Shown one piece after another: positions 19,550 through 28,501 of a stretch of DNA of 64,000 nt (within the stretch, counting starts at the first letter, position 1; each line of letters begins with the position of its first letter). A model generated the notes under the pieces. It made no database searches. It saw only the letters and a list, made by a program, of their open reading frames with translations, and had not been told where the DNA came from. Source of the DNA: CBDCFT01 sp965216365 (lineage in GTDB: Bacteria; Pseudomonadota; Gammaproteobacteria; Arenicellales; CBDCFT01); the NCBI GenBank assembly GCA_965216365.1, contig CBDCFT010000079.1:1-64000 (forward strand), given 5' to 3'. Made by a program: the position numbers and the translations under genes.

Positions 19550-19658
19550 TGGATAAAATTGATCGCTTAGAAAATCAATCGCGTGTTGCAGTAACGATTA
19601 GGTTATTACGAATAAGCAAATCGACGACACAACCTTATTTTAGAAACTCAAAGAACAA

Positions 19659-19752
19659 GATCACTGCGCGGAGCCTGTCCTGAGCGAAGTCGAATGGACT
19701 CGCGATGACAAATTCTGTCATTGCGAGGAGTGCAACGACGAAGCAATCTCGT
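19659..19752. repeat. Dispersed intergenic repeat with hairpin, overlapping the cca 3' end
   Basis: The block begins with GGAGCCTGTCCTGAGCGAAG, a sequence common in dispersed bacterial repeats, and continues into an inverted repeat: a 12-bp arm at 19699-19710 pairs with 19716-19727 (one mismatch, 5-nt loop). The following CAACGACGAAGCAATCTC is also typical of such repeats. The cca stop codon (19718-19720) lies inside the right arm. Confidence 0.65.
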
Positions 19753-20989
19753 TCTTCTTTACTTTGCTGATTGCTTGCAATCGGCGTTCGCGAAGTTTGG
19801 CGCCGATGATTGCACCGTCAGTTGTTTCTTTGACGACATCGCTAATGTCTACCGTACTCGCCGCTGCAAAATACGCATGTAATAATGTTGCTGAAGGGTA
19901 ATCGATATCCGATCGGCCTTTGCGTCCGCGGGCATCAGCTTCGCAGGCCAGCGAAAATTGTTTGAGAATTTTCCGATTGCGAAAAGCGTCCAATTCTTCC
20001 AGTAGTTTTAGCACGATGCCGGGTTTTAACTCCGACAAACGATGCATTTTTAAATGTGATCGGCAAACTTTAAGTGCGAGTGCGGTAAAATCTTTTGGTG
20101 CGCGCAGACGTTCGCTTATTTTTCGAATGGGTTCCAGCCCCGTTTTTTCATGACCGACGTGTTTCGGTAACTCATCTTCGGGTGTTAACGCTTTGCCGAG
20201 ATCATGCACCAATGCGGCATAACGTACTTGCGCGTCGTTACTTAATCGCGTCGCTTGCTCCAATACCATTAAAGTATGGATACCCGAGTCTATTTCAGGA
20301 TGATGTTGTTCCGGTTGCGGTACGCCAAACAACGCATCGATTTCAGGAAAGATCCGCGCCAATGCCCCGCACTCGCGTAACACTTCAATAAAACGTGTTG
20401 GTGTTTTGGTCAAAAGCGCCCGATGCAACTCCACCCAAACCCGTTCGGCAACCAGTGCATCTACTTCACCTGAATCGACCATTGATTGCATTAACGCTAT
20501 CGTTTCATCAGCCACATGAAACCCGAGCGAGGCAAAGCGCGCGGCAAAGCGTGCAACGCGTAGTATTCGCACCGGATCCTCAGTGAATGCGTCAGACACA
20601 TGACGCAATACGCGTTTACTGATATCAGCCTGACCGTCGTGGGGATCGATTAGTTGTCCGTCGCGATCCTGTGCCATCGCGTTAATGGTCAAATCCCGGC
20701 GCAGCAGGTCTTGTTCCAGAGTCACTTGTGGCGCGCTGTCCACCTCAAACCCGCGATAACCGCGCGCTGTCTTGCGTTCCGTGCGCGCCAGGGCGTATTC
20801 CTCATTTGTTAAAGGATGTAAAAAAACCGGAAAATCCTTGCCAACGGATTGAAAACCGAGTTCAATCATGGTTCGGGGGGTGGCGCCGACAACGACCCAA
20901 TCGCGCTCAGTGGCATCGAGTCCCAACAATTGGTCGCGAACGGCTCCGCCGACAAGATAACAATCCAGGCTATCCGCGGGGTCAGCCAT
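19718..20989 (-). CDS. cca: CCA-adding tRNA nucleotidyltransferase
   Basis: A class II nucleotidyltransferase of 423 aa with an HD domain. The nucleotidyltransferase start is CYLVGGAVRDQLLG, followed by the metal-binding ERDWVVVG segment and DLLRRDLTINAMA. The HD domain follows near residue 226 with ALVHDLGK. The last residues (NEIASSLHSSQ) are encoded by the intergenic repeat, so the natural C-terminus was replaced. The start codon overlaps the divergent start of the next gene by two bases. Confidence 0.94.
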   Translation of the reverse strand: MADPADSLDCYLVGGAVRDQLLGLDATERDWVVVGATPRTMIELGFQSVGKDFPVFLHPLTNEEYALARTERKTARGYRGFEVDSAPQVTLEQDLLRRDLTINAMAQDRDGQLIDPHDGQADISKRVLRHVSDAFTEDPVRILRVARFAARFASLGFHVADETIALMQSMVDSGEVDALVAERVWVELHRALLTKTPTRFIEVLRECGALARIFPEIDALFGVPQPEQHHPEIDSGIHTLMVLEQATRLSNDAQVRYAALVHDLGKALTPEDELPKHVGHEKTGLEPIRKISERLRAPKDFTALALKVCRSHLKMHRLSELKPGIVLKLLEELDAFRNRKILKQFSLACEADARGRKGRSDIDYPSATLLHAYFAAASTVDISDVVKETTDGAIIGAKLRERRLQAISKVKKNEIASSLHSSQ

Positions 20990-22073
20990 GATTTATAGTG
21001 GGATACGTCGCTTTGCGCGTATTGTATTGGTGTTATTAACAGGCAGCATGCTTTCCGGTTGTTACTATTTTCAATCGGCGGTTGGTCAATTGAATGTGAT
21101 CAGCAAAAGCCGATCCATTGAAAAACTGGTAAACGATAATAGTACGGACGCGGAGTTAAAACAAAAACTCCTACGTGTACAAACTATGCGGGCGTTCGCC
21201 AGCCGAGAGCTGGGTCTGCCCGACAACCGGAGTTATAAGCGTTACGCTGATATCAAACGCGATAACGTGGTATGGAATGTATTCGCCGCCTCCGAATTGT
21301 CGGTAACGCCAGCGCGTTGGTGTTTCCCCATAGTCGGTTGTGTTGCCTATCGTGGTTATTTTAGTTACGCCAAAGCTAAGACTTTTGGCGCCAAACTGGA
21401 GAAGGGTGGTTTCGATGTATTCGTGGGTGGGGTGCCGGCTTATTCGACATTAGGCTGGTTCAACGATCCGTTGCTCAATACGGTTATCAAGTACTCCGAT
21501 GTCAATCTTGCCGGCTTGATTTTTCATGAGTTAGCCCATCAAGTGGTGTTTGTAAAAGGCGATACCACTTTTAATGAGTCATTTGCGACGGCGGTAGAGT
21601 TGGAAGGCATGCGCCGCTGGTTGCAGGCACAAGGCGATGAACAGGCCTACGAATTATATGTGCAGGATCAACGACGCGAAGAGCGGGTGATTGGCATGAT
21701 TCTGGATTATCGTGATCGCCTGAAAACACTTTACGCATCCGGCATCACCGACGATGAAAAGCGGCAACTAAAAAAGCAAATCTTTACCGAATTAAAACTG
21801 GCTTATCAGGAACTACGCGCTGATTGGAGTGGACCGTCGCGATTTGATGGCTGGTTTGCAAAACCGTGGAACAACGCTACCATGATTCCGTTCGCGGCTT
21901 ACTATGATTGGGTACCCGCGTTTACTGCATTGTTAGACAAAGCGAATGGCGACCTGGCGACGTTCTATAAAGAAGTTGAAAAACTGGCAAGGCTGCAAGC
22001 CGATATACGCACCGAGAAACTGGATCAAATGACCCAACTGGCTCTCATTGAACAGCCGGCACACAGTGGCTAA
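20988..22073 (+). CDS. Predicted aminopeptidase lipoprotein (DUF2265 family)
   Basis: A 361-aa putative zinc aminopeptidase with a lipoprotein signal: the lipobox is LSGC near residue 25. The active-site motif is IFHELAHQVV (HExxH near residue 184) and a second glutamate lies in FNESFATAVE, the gluzincin-like arrangement of this uncharacterised family. It is likely anchored in the outer membrane. The substrate is unknown. It begins with an ATG that overlaps the start codon of cca on the other strand. Confidence 0.85.
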   Translation: MIYSGIRRFARIVLVLLTGSMLSGCYYFQSAVGQLNVISKSRSIEKLVNDNSTDAELKQKLLRVQTMRAFASRELGLPDNRSYKRYADIKRDNVVWNVFAASELSVTPARWCFPIVGCVAYRGYFSYAKAKTFGAKLEKGGFDVFVGGVPAYSTLGWFNDPLLNTVIKYSDVNLAGLIFHELAHQVVFVKGDTTFNESFATAVELEGMRRWLQAQGDEQAYELYVQDQRREERVIGMILDYRDRLKTLYASGITDDEKRQLKKQIFTELKLAYQELRADWSGPSRFDGWFAKPWNNATMIPFAAYYDWVPAFTALLDKANGDLATFYKEVEKLARLQADIRTEKLDQMTQLALIEQPAHSG

Positions 22074-22076
22074 AAA

Positions 22077-23027
22077 CTAACGCGATGCCTTCTGTCTGAA
22101 TGTGTCGAGCGCTTGCGCTTGATGGGTCGATAGATATCCCGGAACGACTTCTTCCATGGATTTCGGATGAATGCCGAATACCGGTGGAAACGGGCAGTCA
22201 CACACCGAATCCATTTGCAGCGAGTGATAGTTGTCCATGGTAAAAGGCTTGCCCGGCGCAAATTCCATCGCGCGCGCCTGCAACCGCGCCATGTTATCGC
22301 TGAGCCGCAGAATTTTTCGCCGAATACCCATCAACCGTATTAGATATTCGACGATTTCTTGCAAGTGATAAACTTTCGGCCCGCACAAATCATAACGCTG
22401 GTTGGCTGTCGCGGGGTCCGTAGTGGAATGGACGAAGGCAGCCACCACGTCTTCGACAAACACCGGTTGCAACCGGGCGTCAGGGCAGGCGAGCGGAAAC
22501 ATCAAAGGGACTTGTTTTAGCAAATCGGCGAAACGATTGGTGAAACTGTCGTCCGCGCCAAAAATGACCGAAGGACGAAAACTGGTAACGGATAACGTTC
22601 TAGTGTCGTGTACAAGATTTTCCGCAATGCCTTTGGTTCGAAGATAATGACTTACCCCGTCCGGATTAGCATTGAGCGAACTCATGTGCAGGTAACGTTT
22701 GATACCCGCTTTCGCGCATGCATCGATGATTTTCTTGGTCAGTTCTACATGTGCTCGTTCGAAGCCTTTGCCGTCGCGGCCACTCTCATTAAGGATGCCG
22801 ACAAGATTGATGACGCTGTTACAACTTTTGAACAACGATTCGAGAAAACTGTTGTCGTATACATCGCCATCGATAATAGAAACACCGGGCAGGACTAACA
22901 ATGATTTATGCCGTTCACGGTGTCGGCTGGGAACGGTGATTTTATGGCCGAGTTTGTTCAGGCGGCGAGTCAGATGACTGCCAACAAAACCAGTGCCACC
23001 GACAATACAGATATTTTGATTTGACAT
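22077..23027 (-). CDS. NAD-dependent epimerase-like protein, complex I NDUFA9 subunit family
   Basis: A 316-aa extended short-chain dehydrogenase. The Rossmann motif is CIVGGTGFVGSHL at residues 7-19, followed by NLVGILNESG and a modified active site (YLHMSSLNANPDGVSHYLRTKG, where SxxxYxxxK is changed to a Y-x-R-x-K form). This pattern matches the NDUFA9-like family of atypical SDRs. The role in bacteria is not defined. It is convergent with the aminopeptidase, with only 3 bp between them, and 10 bp downstream of slt. Confidence 0.83.
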   Translation of the reverse strand: MSNQNICIVGGTGFVGSHLTRRLNKLGHKITVPSRHRERHKSLLVLPGVSIIDGDVYDNSFLESLFKSCNSVINLVGILNESGRDGKGFERAHVELTKKIIDACAKAGIKRYLHMSSLNANPDGVSHYLRTKGIAENLVHDTRTLSVTSFRPSVIFGADDSFTNRFADLLKQVPLMFPLACPDARLQPVFVEDVVAAFVHSTTDPATANQRYDLCGPKVYHLQEIVEYLIRLMGIRRKILRLSDNMARLQARAMEFAPGKPFTMDNYHSLQMDSVCDCPFPPVFGIHPKSMEEVVPGYLSTHQAQALDTFRQKASR

Positions 23028-23037
23028 AAGGTAAAGT

Positions 23038-24987
23038 CTAATTCTGAGCTAATGAATGTGCCGTTATCGTCGGCATGCGTGTGCTTATGCGTACGGTATC
23101 ACCGCCTAGACGATTATTGTAAACCGTCGCGTAAGCCAATACATTTTTCACAAAGTTGCGTGTTTCATTGAATGGAATCGTTTCCACCCAGATATCCGCA
23201 TCCAGCATGCCGTGTTGTGGGCGCCATCGGTCCGCGCGTCGTTCGCCCGCATTGTATGCCGCGCTGGCCAGCGCCTGGTTGCCGTTGTAGCGTTTTATCA
23301 GCGAGCGCAAATAACGTGTACCTATCTTGATGTTGTTTGTGGTGTCCACCATTGAAGCGCGCGACTTGATATTAATTCCCAACTCGCGCCCGACCCGTCT
23401 TGCAGTGGCCGGCATGAGTTGCATCAACCCCAATGCGCCAACACCGGATTGCGCGTCAGTGATAAACGCACTTTCCTGGCGAATGACGCCGTATACCCAA
23501 CCGGGGTCGATGCCGTTGCGTTGTGCATTGTCAGTGACATCGTTTTTGTATAGCAGGGGAAAACGAATGTTTAAATCATCGGTAAACTTTGATTTCGCTG
23601 CGTAAATGATTGCCTGGCTGTGCCAGCCGGCGTCGAATGCCAACACCGTCGCGTGTCGTAACGTTGCATGGTCCGCATCCAGTAAATACCAACGCCATTG
23701 TCGTCGTGCCATTTCAACATCGCCAACGGCAAATAGTTCCAGGGCCATTTGTATGCCGGGTTCATTAGCCAGTGCTCTGATCCCGGAATTGTTGACCGGC
23801 ATCGGTCGGTGGGTCATCGCATAGTCTGCGTTGATTCGGTCTGCGGCTAAAAATCCATAGTAATTTCGAATAGCTGCAAGCTCACGATAAATGTTTTGTG
23901 CATCCGTTTGTTTGCCGGTTTGCTCCAAGGCGCGTGCTTTCCAGTAACGCCAGTTGGGTTCTTGCTGCTCTTCGTCAGTCATGTGGTTTATTGCATTCAA
24001 TGAACTTTTCCAGTCCAGATTACGCAACGCCGCACGTACTCGCCATTCACGCATGACCGGTGTCAGGGTTTCTACAGCGGTCGGAGGGAACCAGTCATAA
24101 GCCGCCGGCAGCCGGTCCAATGCGGCGTAAGTTCCTGCGTGGCCGAAACCCTGGTGCATCACATCAGTCGAGAAAGAGTGACGTTGGGTTAAGGTATTCC
24201 AGCTTCTAAACGCGGATACCGGGTTAGCGCGCGCCAGGCGATACACGCCGTGTAACAATATTTTTTGTGCGCGTTGCGAATCCGTTGCGTAAGACACATT
24301 CGATAACGCGCTGGTTGGATTCGCTGCCGCATGAGTCCAGCGCGTCACCCATTGTTGATCCGCTGGCGATAGGTAAGAGCGGCCCAGATAACGCGCCATG
24401 CCGAGCTGACGTTTTTCTATGGCCAACTCAATACGCGCCCAAACGCGTTCGTCGGTGAGTAAACCCGCCTGTTTCCACGCCGCGAACACGGGGTCGCAGG
24501 ATTCTGGCAGGCTTTTCGGATATAGCCAGATGGTTTCGATTTGATTATCCAGTTGCGGATCAATACCGCGGCCGGACATTTGCAAACGCAGGTGATGGCA
24601 TTTGAGTTCCGTATCGCCGGTGTCATCGTAGGCGTGCAAAAACGCCTTCCATTGCCCTCGTTGCGCCAGTTTTTCCAACCACTTGTGGCGCAGCAAACGT
24701 GCGACAACCGCGTCGGGATTACTGTCTATGAAATTTCTTATCGTTTGCGCATCGGTTTGGTCGAGCCGGGTGCGCAGGTATTCGTATTCAAGAAACGGTT
24801 TTAACGAATAGTGTTGCAGTCCTCGCAAGTGAGATTGGTAAGTTGAGACGCTATTGCTAGTCAGCGCGCGCTTTGCTGCCAGATAGTCCCGGCGTTCGTT
24901 TGCATGAATTTCGGCCATGTGAACAAACCCGACAGTCGCGATGCACAAAGTTATCGACAGTCTTGAAATTAATTCAACACGCTTCAC
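23038..24987 (-). CDS. slt: Soluble lytic murein transglycosylase Slt
   Basis: A 649-aa periplasmic lytic transglycosylase. A signal sequence is at the N-terminus (residues 1-27), a long alpha-superhelical U/L domain covers most of the protein, and the C-terminal catalytic domain contains VIRQESAFITDAQSGVGALG (catalytic Glu), LMQLMPATA and YNAGERRADRW. This is the E. coli Slt70 architecture. It cleaves peptidoglycan to anhydro-muropeptides, which the AmpG-like permease at 26510 would import. Confidence 0.93.
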   Translation of the reverse strand: MKRVELISRLSITLCIATVGFVHMAEIHANERRDYLAAKRALTSNSVSTYQSHLRGLQHYSLKPFLEYEYLRTRLDQTDAQTIRNFIDSNPDAVVARLLRHKWLEKLAQRGQWKAFLHAYDDTGDTELKCHHLRLQMSGRGIDPQLDNQIETIWLYPKSLPESCDPVFAAWKQAGLLTDERVWARIELAIEKRQLGMARYLGRSYLSPADQQWVTRWTHAAANPTSALSNVSYATDSQRAQKILLHGVYRLARANPVSAFRSWNTLTQRHSFSTDVMHQGFGHAGTYAALDRLPAAYDWFPPTAVETLTPVMREWRVRAALRNLDWKSSLNAINHMTDEEQQEPNWRYWKARALEQTGKQTDAQNIYRELAAIRNYYGFLAADRINADYAMTHRPMPVNNSGIRALANEPGIQMALELFAVGDVEMARRQWRWYLLDADHATLRHATVLAFDAGWHSQAIIYAAKSKFTDDLNIRFPLLYKNDVTDNAQRNGIDPGWVYGVIRQESAFITDAQSGVGALGLMQLMPATARRVGRELGINIKSRASMVDTTNNIKIGTRYLRSLIKRYNGNQALASAAYNAGERRADRWRPQHGMLDADIWVETIPFNETRNFVKNVLAYATVYNNRLGGDTVRISTRMPTITAHSLAQN

Positions 24988-24990
24988 GGG

Positions 24991-25635
24991 TTATGCACCA
25001 TATTGTTCGCGGTAATCCTGCATGGCGGCAAGCTGGTCTTTGTATTCCGAATGGTTGCTTAGGAATTCAATCAATGTATCCAGAGTCGCGATGGCGTAAA
25101 CCGGTATGTCGAATTTTTGCTCGACTTCGGCAACCGCCGACCACTCACCATCGACGGTTTTTTCCTGCCGATCCAGCGCGATAAGAACAGCAGCGGGCTT
25201 TGCTCCGGCGGATTTAATAATGTCGACGGATTGTCCTACAGACAATCCCGCGGTAATAACGTCGTCGATAATAACCACCCGGCCTGCCAATGGTGCGCCA
25301 ACCAACTCACCGCCTTCGCCGTGATCTTTGGTTTCCTTTCGGTTGAATGCGTAGGGAACATTTATTGAATAGTGCTCCGCGAGGGCCATGGCACTCGCAG
25401 CTACCAGAGGAATGCCTTTGTAGGCCGGGCCGAACAACATGTATTCGCCGGATACATTATCTAACAGGGTTTGTGCGTAGTAGCGTCCCAGCCGGGCCAG
25501 TGAATTCCCGTCGTTGAACAAACCTGCATTATAGAAGTACGGGCTGTTGCGGCCTGATTTCAATGTGAACTTGCCAAAGCGTAACACGTCGGTGTCAATG
25601 GCGAATTGCAGAAATTCTTGTTGGTATGTTTTCAA
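24991..25635 (-). CDS. pyrE: Orotate phosphoribosyltransferase PyrE
   Basis: PyrE joins orotate and PRPP in pyrimidine synthesis. The 214-aa product has KFTLKSGRNSPYFYNAG at the N-terminus, FGPAYKGIPL, the catalytic NRKETKDHGEGG loop and the PRPP motif VVIIDDVITAG near residue 120. It is divergent from the exonuclease III/Crc-type gene, as in Pseudomonas, and 3 bp upstream of slt. Confidence 0.95.
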   Translation of the reverse strand: MKTYQQEFLQFAIDTDVLRFGKFTLKSGRNSPYFYNAGLFNDGNSLARLGRYYAQTLLDNVSGEYMLFGPAYKGIPLVAASAMALAEHYSINVPYAFNRKETKDHGEGGELVGAPLAGRVVIIDDVITAGLSVGQSVDIIKSAGAKPAAVLIALDRQEKTVDGEWSAVAEVEQKFDIPVYAIATLDTLIEFLSNHSEYKDQLAAMQDYREQYGA

Positions 25636-25711
25636 ATGGTGGCTTTGCTATGCTGAATTCGCTGTCTTGTCGAGTACACTAGGGCGCCATTCACTAAAGG
25701 TTAACTTACTC

Positions 25712-26491
25712 GTGCGTATTATAACGGCTAATTTAAACGGCATTCGCTCCGCGGCGCGTAAAGGTTTTTATGACTGGTTGCCAAAGCAGCAAGCGGATGT
25801 TGTATGTTTGCAGGAACTCAAGGCCCAGGAAGACCAGCTCACCGATGAGATATTTAATCCGAAAGGTTATTTCAGATATTTGCATACCGCCGAGAAAAGG
25901 GGCTATAGCGGCGTGGGTATTTATGCGCGGCACGAGCCGGATAAAGTGACCGAAGGCATAGGTTGGGCGGATTTCGATTCCGAAGGCCGGTATATTCAGG
26001 CGGATTTTGGCAAGCTCAGCGTGGTGTCGGTTTATATCCCGTCAGGCACCAGTAGTCAGGAGCGTTTGGATATAAAACTCGCTTATCTTGAACGCATGAA
26101 AGATTTCTTTAAAAGTTGTCGGCGAAAACGGCGTGAATTTATTTTTTGTGGCGACTGGAATATCGCGCATCAAAACATTGATCTTAAGAACTGGCGCTCG
26201 AATCAGAAAAATTCTGGCTTCCTGCCCGAAGAACGTGCCTGGCTTGACTGGTTATATGACGACGCAGGTTACGTCGATGTGTTTCGCACCGTTGACGATC
26301 GCGAAGAACAATACACCTGGTGGTCGAATCGCGGGCAGTCCTGGGCTAAAAATGTGGGTTGGCGTCTGGACCTGCAGGTCGCTACGCCAAAAATTGCAAA
26401 GTCCGCTCAATCCGCCAGTATCTACAAAGACGAACGTTTTTCCGATCATGCACCACTGATCATTGATTACGATTTCGATATTTCAGCGTAA
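25712..26491 (+). CDS. xthA: Exodeoxyribonuclease III family protein (Crc-adjacent position)
   Basis: A 259-aa exonuclease-endonuclease-phosphatase fold protein. The active-site residues are intact: NLNGIRSAARKG, the metal-binding Glu in LQELKAQ, GDWNIAHQ and SDHAPLI. Pseudomonas Crc, which occupies the same place beside pyrE, has lost the DWN motif and regulates translation instead. Here the catalytic motif is kept, so a DNA-repair AP endonuclease/3'-exonuclease is more likely. The start is GTG 25712 (VRIITANLNG); an upstream extension reaches 25547 but is inside pyrE. Confidence 0.85.
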   Translation: MRIITANLNGIRSAARKGFYDWLPKQQADVVCLQELKAQEDQLTDEIFNPKGYFRYLHTAEKRGYSGVGIYARHEPDKVTEGIGWADFDSEGRYIQADFGKLSVVSVYIPSGTSSQERLDIKLAYLERMKDFFKSCRRKRREFIFCGDWNIAHQNIDLKNWRSNQKNSGFLPEERAWLDWLYDDAGYVDVFRTVDDREEQYTWWSNRGQSWAKNVGWRLDLQVATPKIAKSAQSASIYKDERFSDHAPLIIDYDFDISA

Positions 26492-26509
26492 CCCAATTCG
26501 CTAATTCTT

Positions 26510-27886
26510 TTGAATTTTTCTGCACAAAGTTGGTATGGCTTTGCAGTTGAGGCCGTAAAGCTATACAAAGATCGCCGCTTGTTGGTGGTGTTTTTACTGG
26601 GTTTCTCCAGCGGGTTCCCCTGGGTGTTGATCGGCTCGGTCATGACCGCATGGTTGCAGGAGTCGGGTTTAAGCCGTTCTGCCATCGGATTTTTCGGTTC
26701 GATTTTCGTTGTATACGCATTCAACTTCGCCTGGGCGCCGTTACTTGATCGCGTATCGTTGCCTGTTTTGAGTCGAGGGTTGGGCCAACGCCGTTCATGG
26801 ATTTTGGCCATGCAGCTTCTTATGTTCGTGTTTGTCGTGTTACTGGCAACAACTGACCCGGGTAAAAGTATTTTATGGACCAGTCTGGTTGCGCTCAGTA
26901 TTGCGATCTGTTCCGCGACTCAGGATGTCGCTATCGACGCCTACAGGATTGAGGTTATCGGCGAACACGAACAGAGCAAGATTTCCGGTGGCGCGGCCAT
27001 GGCGACCAGCGGTTGGTGGACAGGGTATAGTCTGCCGGGCGCGGCGGCGTTTATTGCGGCAGACTTTCCCGGCGTGACCTGGTCACATGTTTATCTGGGA
27101 CTTAGCGCTGTGCTGCTAGTGTTGATGGTGGTTGTGTTGATCAGTCCGGAACCAAAAAGTAATCGTCTGACCAAACAGCACGAGGATGAAGCATTCTTTG
27201 CAAAGCAATTCAATGCTGATGGCGTATTAAATGTCTTGCAAAAAGTGCAAGTCTGGTTGCTGGTTACCTTGGTCCAGCCGATAAGGGAATTTTTTCAACG
27301 CAACGGCTGGCAAATCGCATTGACATTATTGTTGTTTGTATTTCTATTCAAAATCGGTGAAGCGTTTCTTGGCCGCATGTCTATTGTTTTTTACAAAGAA
27401 ATCGGATTCAGCAATACCGACATCGGTGTTTATTCAAAACTCGTCGGTTGGTGGGTAACCATTATTTTTTCGCTGATCGGCGGTGTCGTCGCGAGCCGTT
27501 TCGGATTGTTGCGTGGTTTGATGATCGGTGGCATTGCCATGGCTGCGACTAATTTGATGTTTTCCTGGATGGCCATCGCCGGGCCGGTGCCGCAGTTATT
27601 CGCAGCGACAGTGATCGTCGATAATTTTACCTCGGCGGTAGCAACAGTGGCTTTCGTAGCCTTTATCTCACACCTGACCAGCCGCGCTTATACTGCCAGC
27701 CAGTATGCTTTGATGGCTTCGTTGGGCAATCTTGGCCGCACAACGCTGGCGGCATTCAGCGGTGTCATGGTGGACGGGCTTGGTGGAAACTGGTCGTTGT
27801 TCTTTATTATTACCGCCTTAATGGTAACGCCGAGTCTCGTCTTGTTGATGTTTGCCTCGCGTCGGCTTGGAGTTAGCGCGTCTTAA
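26510..27886 (+). CDS. ampG: AmpG-like muropeptide MFS permease
   Basis: A 458-aa major facilitator with about 12-14 membrane segments. FLLGFSSGFPWVLIGS near residue 28 and ATQDVAIDAYRIE near residue 143 are AmpG signatures. AmpG imports GlcNAc-anhydroMurNAc peptides, which fits the lytic transglycosylase nearby. The start is TTG 26510, 18 bp after the exonuclease stop. A large central loop lies at about residues 220-260. Confidence 0.88.
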   Translation: MNFSAQSWYGFAVEAVKLYKDRRLLVVFLLGFSSGFPWVLIGSVMTAWLQESGLSRSAIGFFGSIFVVYAFNFAWAPLLDRVSLPVLSRGLGQRRSWILAMQLLMFVFVVLLATTDPGKSILWTSLVALSIAICSATQDVAIDAYRIEVIGEHEQSKISGGAAMATSGWWTGYSLPGAAAFIAADFPGVTWSHVYLGLSAVLLVLMVVVLISPEPKSNRLTKQHEDEAFFAKQFNADGVLNVLQKVQVWLLVTLVQPIREFFQRNGWQIALTLLLFVFLFKIGEAFLGRMSIVFYKEIGFSNTDIGVYSKLVGWWVTIIFSLIGGVVASRFGLLRGLMIGGIAMAATNLMFSWMAIAGPVPQLFAATVIVDNFTSAVATVAFVAFISHLTSRAYTASQYALMASLGNLGRTTLAAFSGVMVDGLGGNWSLFFIITALMVTPSLVLLMFASRRLGVSAS

Positions 27887-27890
27887 CTTT

Positions 27891-28469
27891 TTATCGCAAC
27901 ATCATGCGCCCGATGTCATTGATGGGTTGATACACCAGCATGGATAACAGTATCAAAATGATAATGACAAAAAACGGCGAGAAATCGATGCTGCCCATTG
28001 CAGGAACAAAACGCCGCACCGGGCGAATGATGGGATCGGTGATGGTATTTAATAATGTAATACCGGGATGATGCGCGTGCGGGTTAATCCAGCTCACCAC
28101 AGCGCGAATAATGATCGCGAATATAAAAACATTGAGGGTCAGATGAATGCAATCGGCGAGTGCCAGAACCAAAACACCACTGGCTTTTGGTGCTATGCCA
28201 CTAATCAATGCGACGACAAAAGTTTTTACAATGGCGATAACAAACAGCAAAACGATTGCCGATAAATCGATGCCAAACAAACCTGGGACGACTTTGCGCA
28301 GGGGTTTCAATACCGGATTGGTGATCTTGACCAGGGCCTGGGCAATAGGGTTGAAAAAATCCGCGCGAAATAACTGAAACAGAAAGCGCAGCAACACCGC
28401 GATCATAAACAGGGTAAACGCCAAATCGACCAGAAATACAACCGCGTTTAGAACGTAGCCACCGCCCAT
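27891..28469 (-). CDS. yggT: YggT family membrane protein
   Basis: A 192-aa integral membrane protein with two copies of the YGGT domain. Each copy has the conserved NP and PIRR/PLRK turn: FFNPIAQALVKITNPVLKPL in the first half and WINPHAH plus TDPIIRPVRRFVP in the second. The function is uncertain; links to osmotic response and cell division have been proposed for the family. It follows proC by 32 bp, the common proC-yggT pairing. Confidence 0.92.
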   Translation of the reverse strand: MGGGYVLNAVVFLVDLAFTLFMIAVLLRFLFQLFRADFFNPIAQALVKITNPVLKPLRKVVPGLFGIDLSAIVLLFVIAIVKTFVVALISGIAPKASGVLVLALADCIHLTLNVFIFAIIIRAVVSWINPHAHHPGITLLNTITDPIIRPVRRFVPAMGSIDFSPFFVIIILILLSMLVYQPINDIGRMMLR

Positions 28470-28501
28470 CAGTTAGTTCCTTGTCTAATCATCGATTCTG
28501 A

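Noticed and set aside
25547..25711. Longer start of the exonuclease gene
   Set aside because: The extra 55 residues overlap pyrE and show no family similarity; the conserved start is at GTG 25712.
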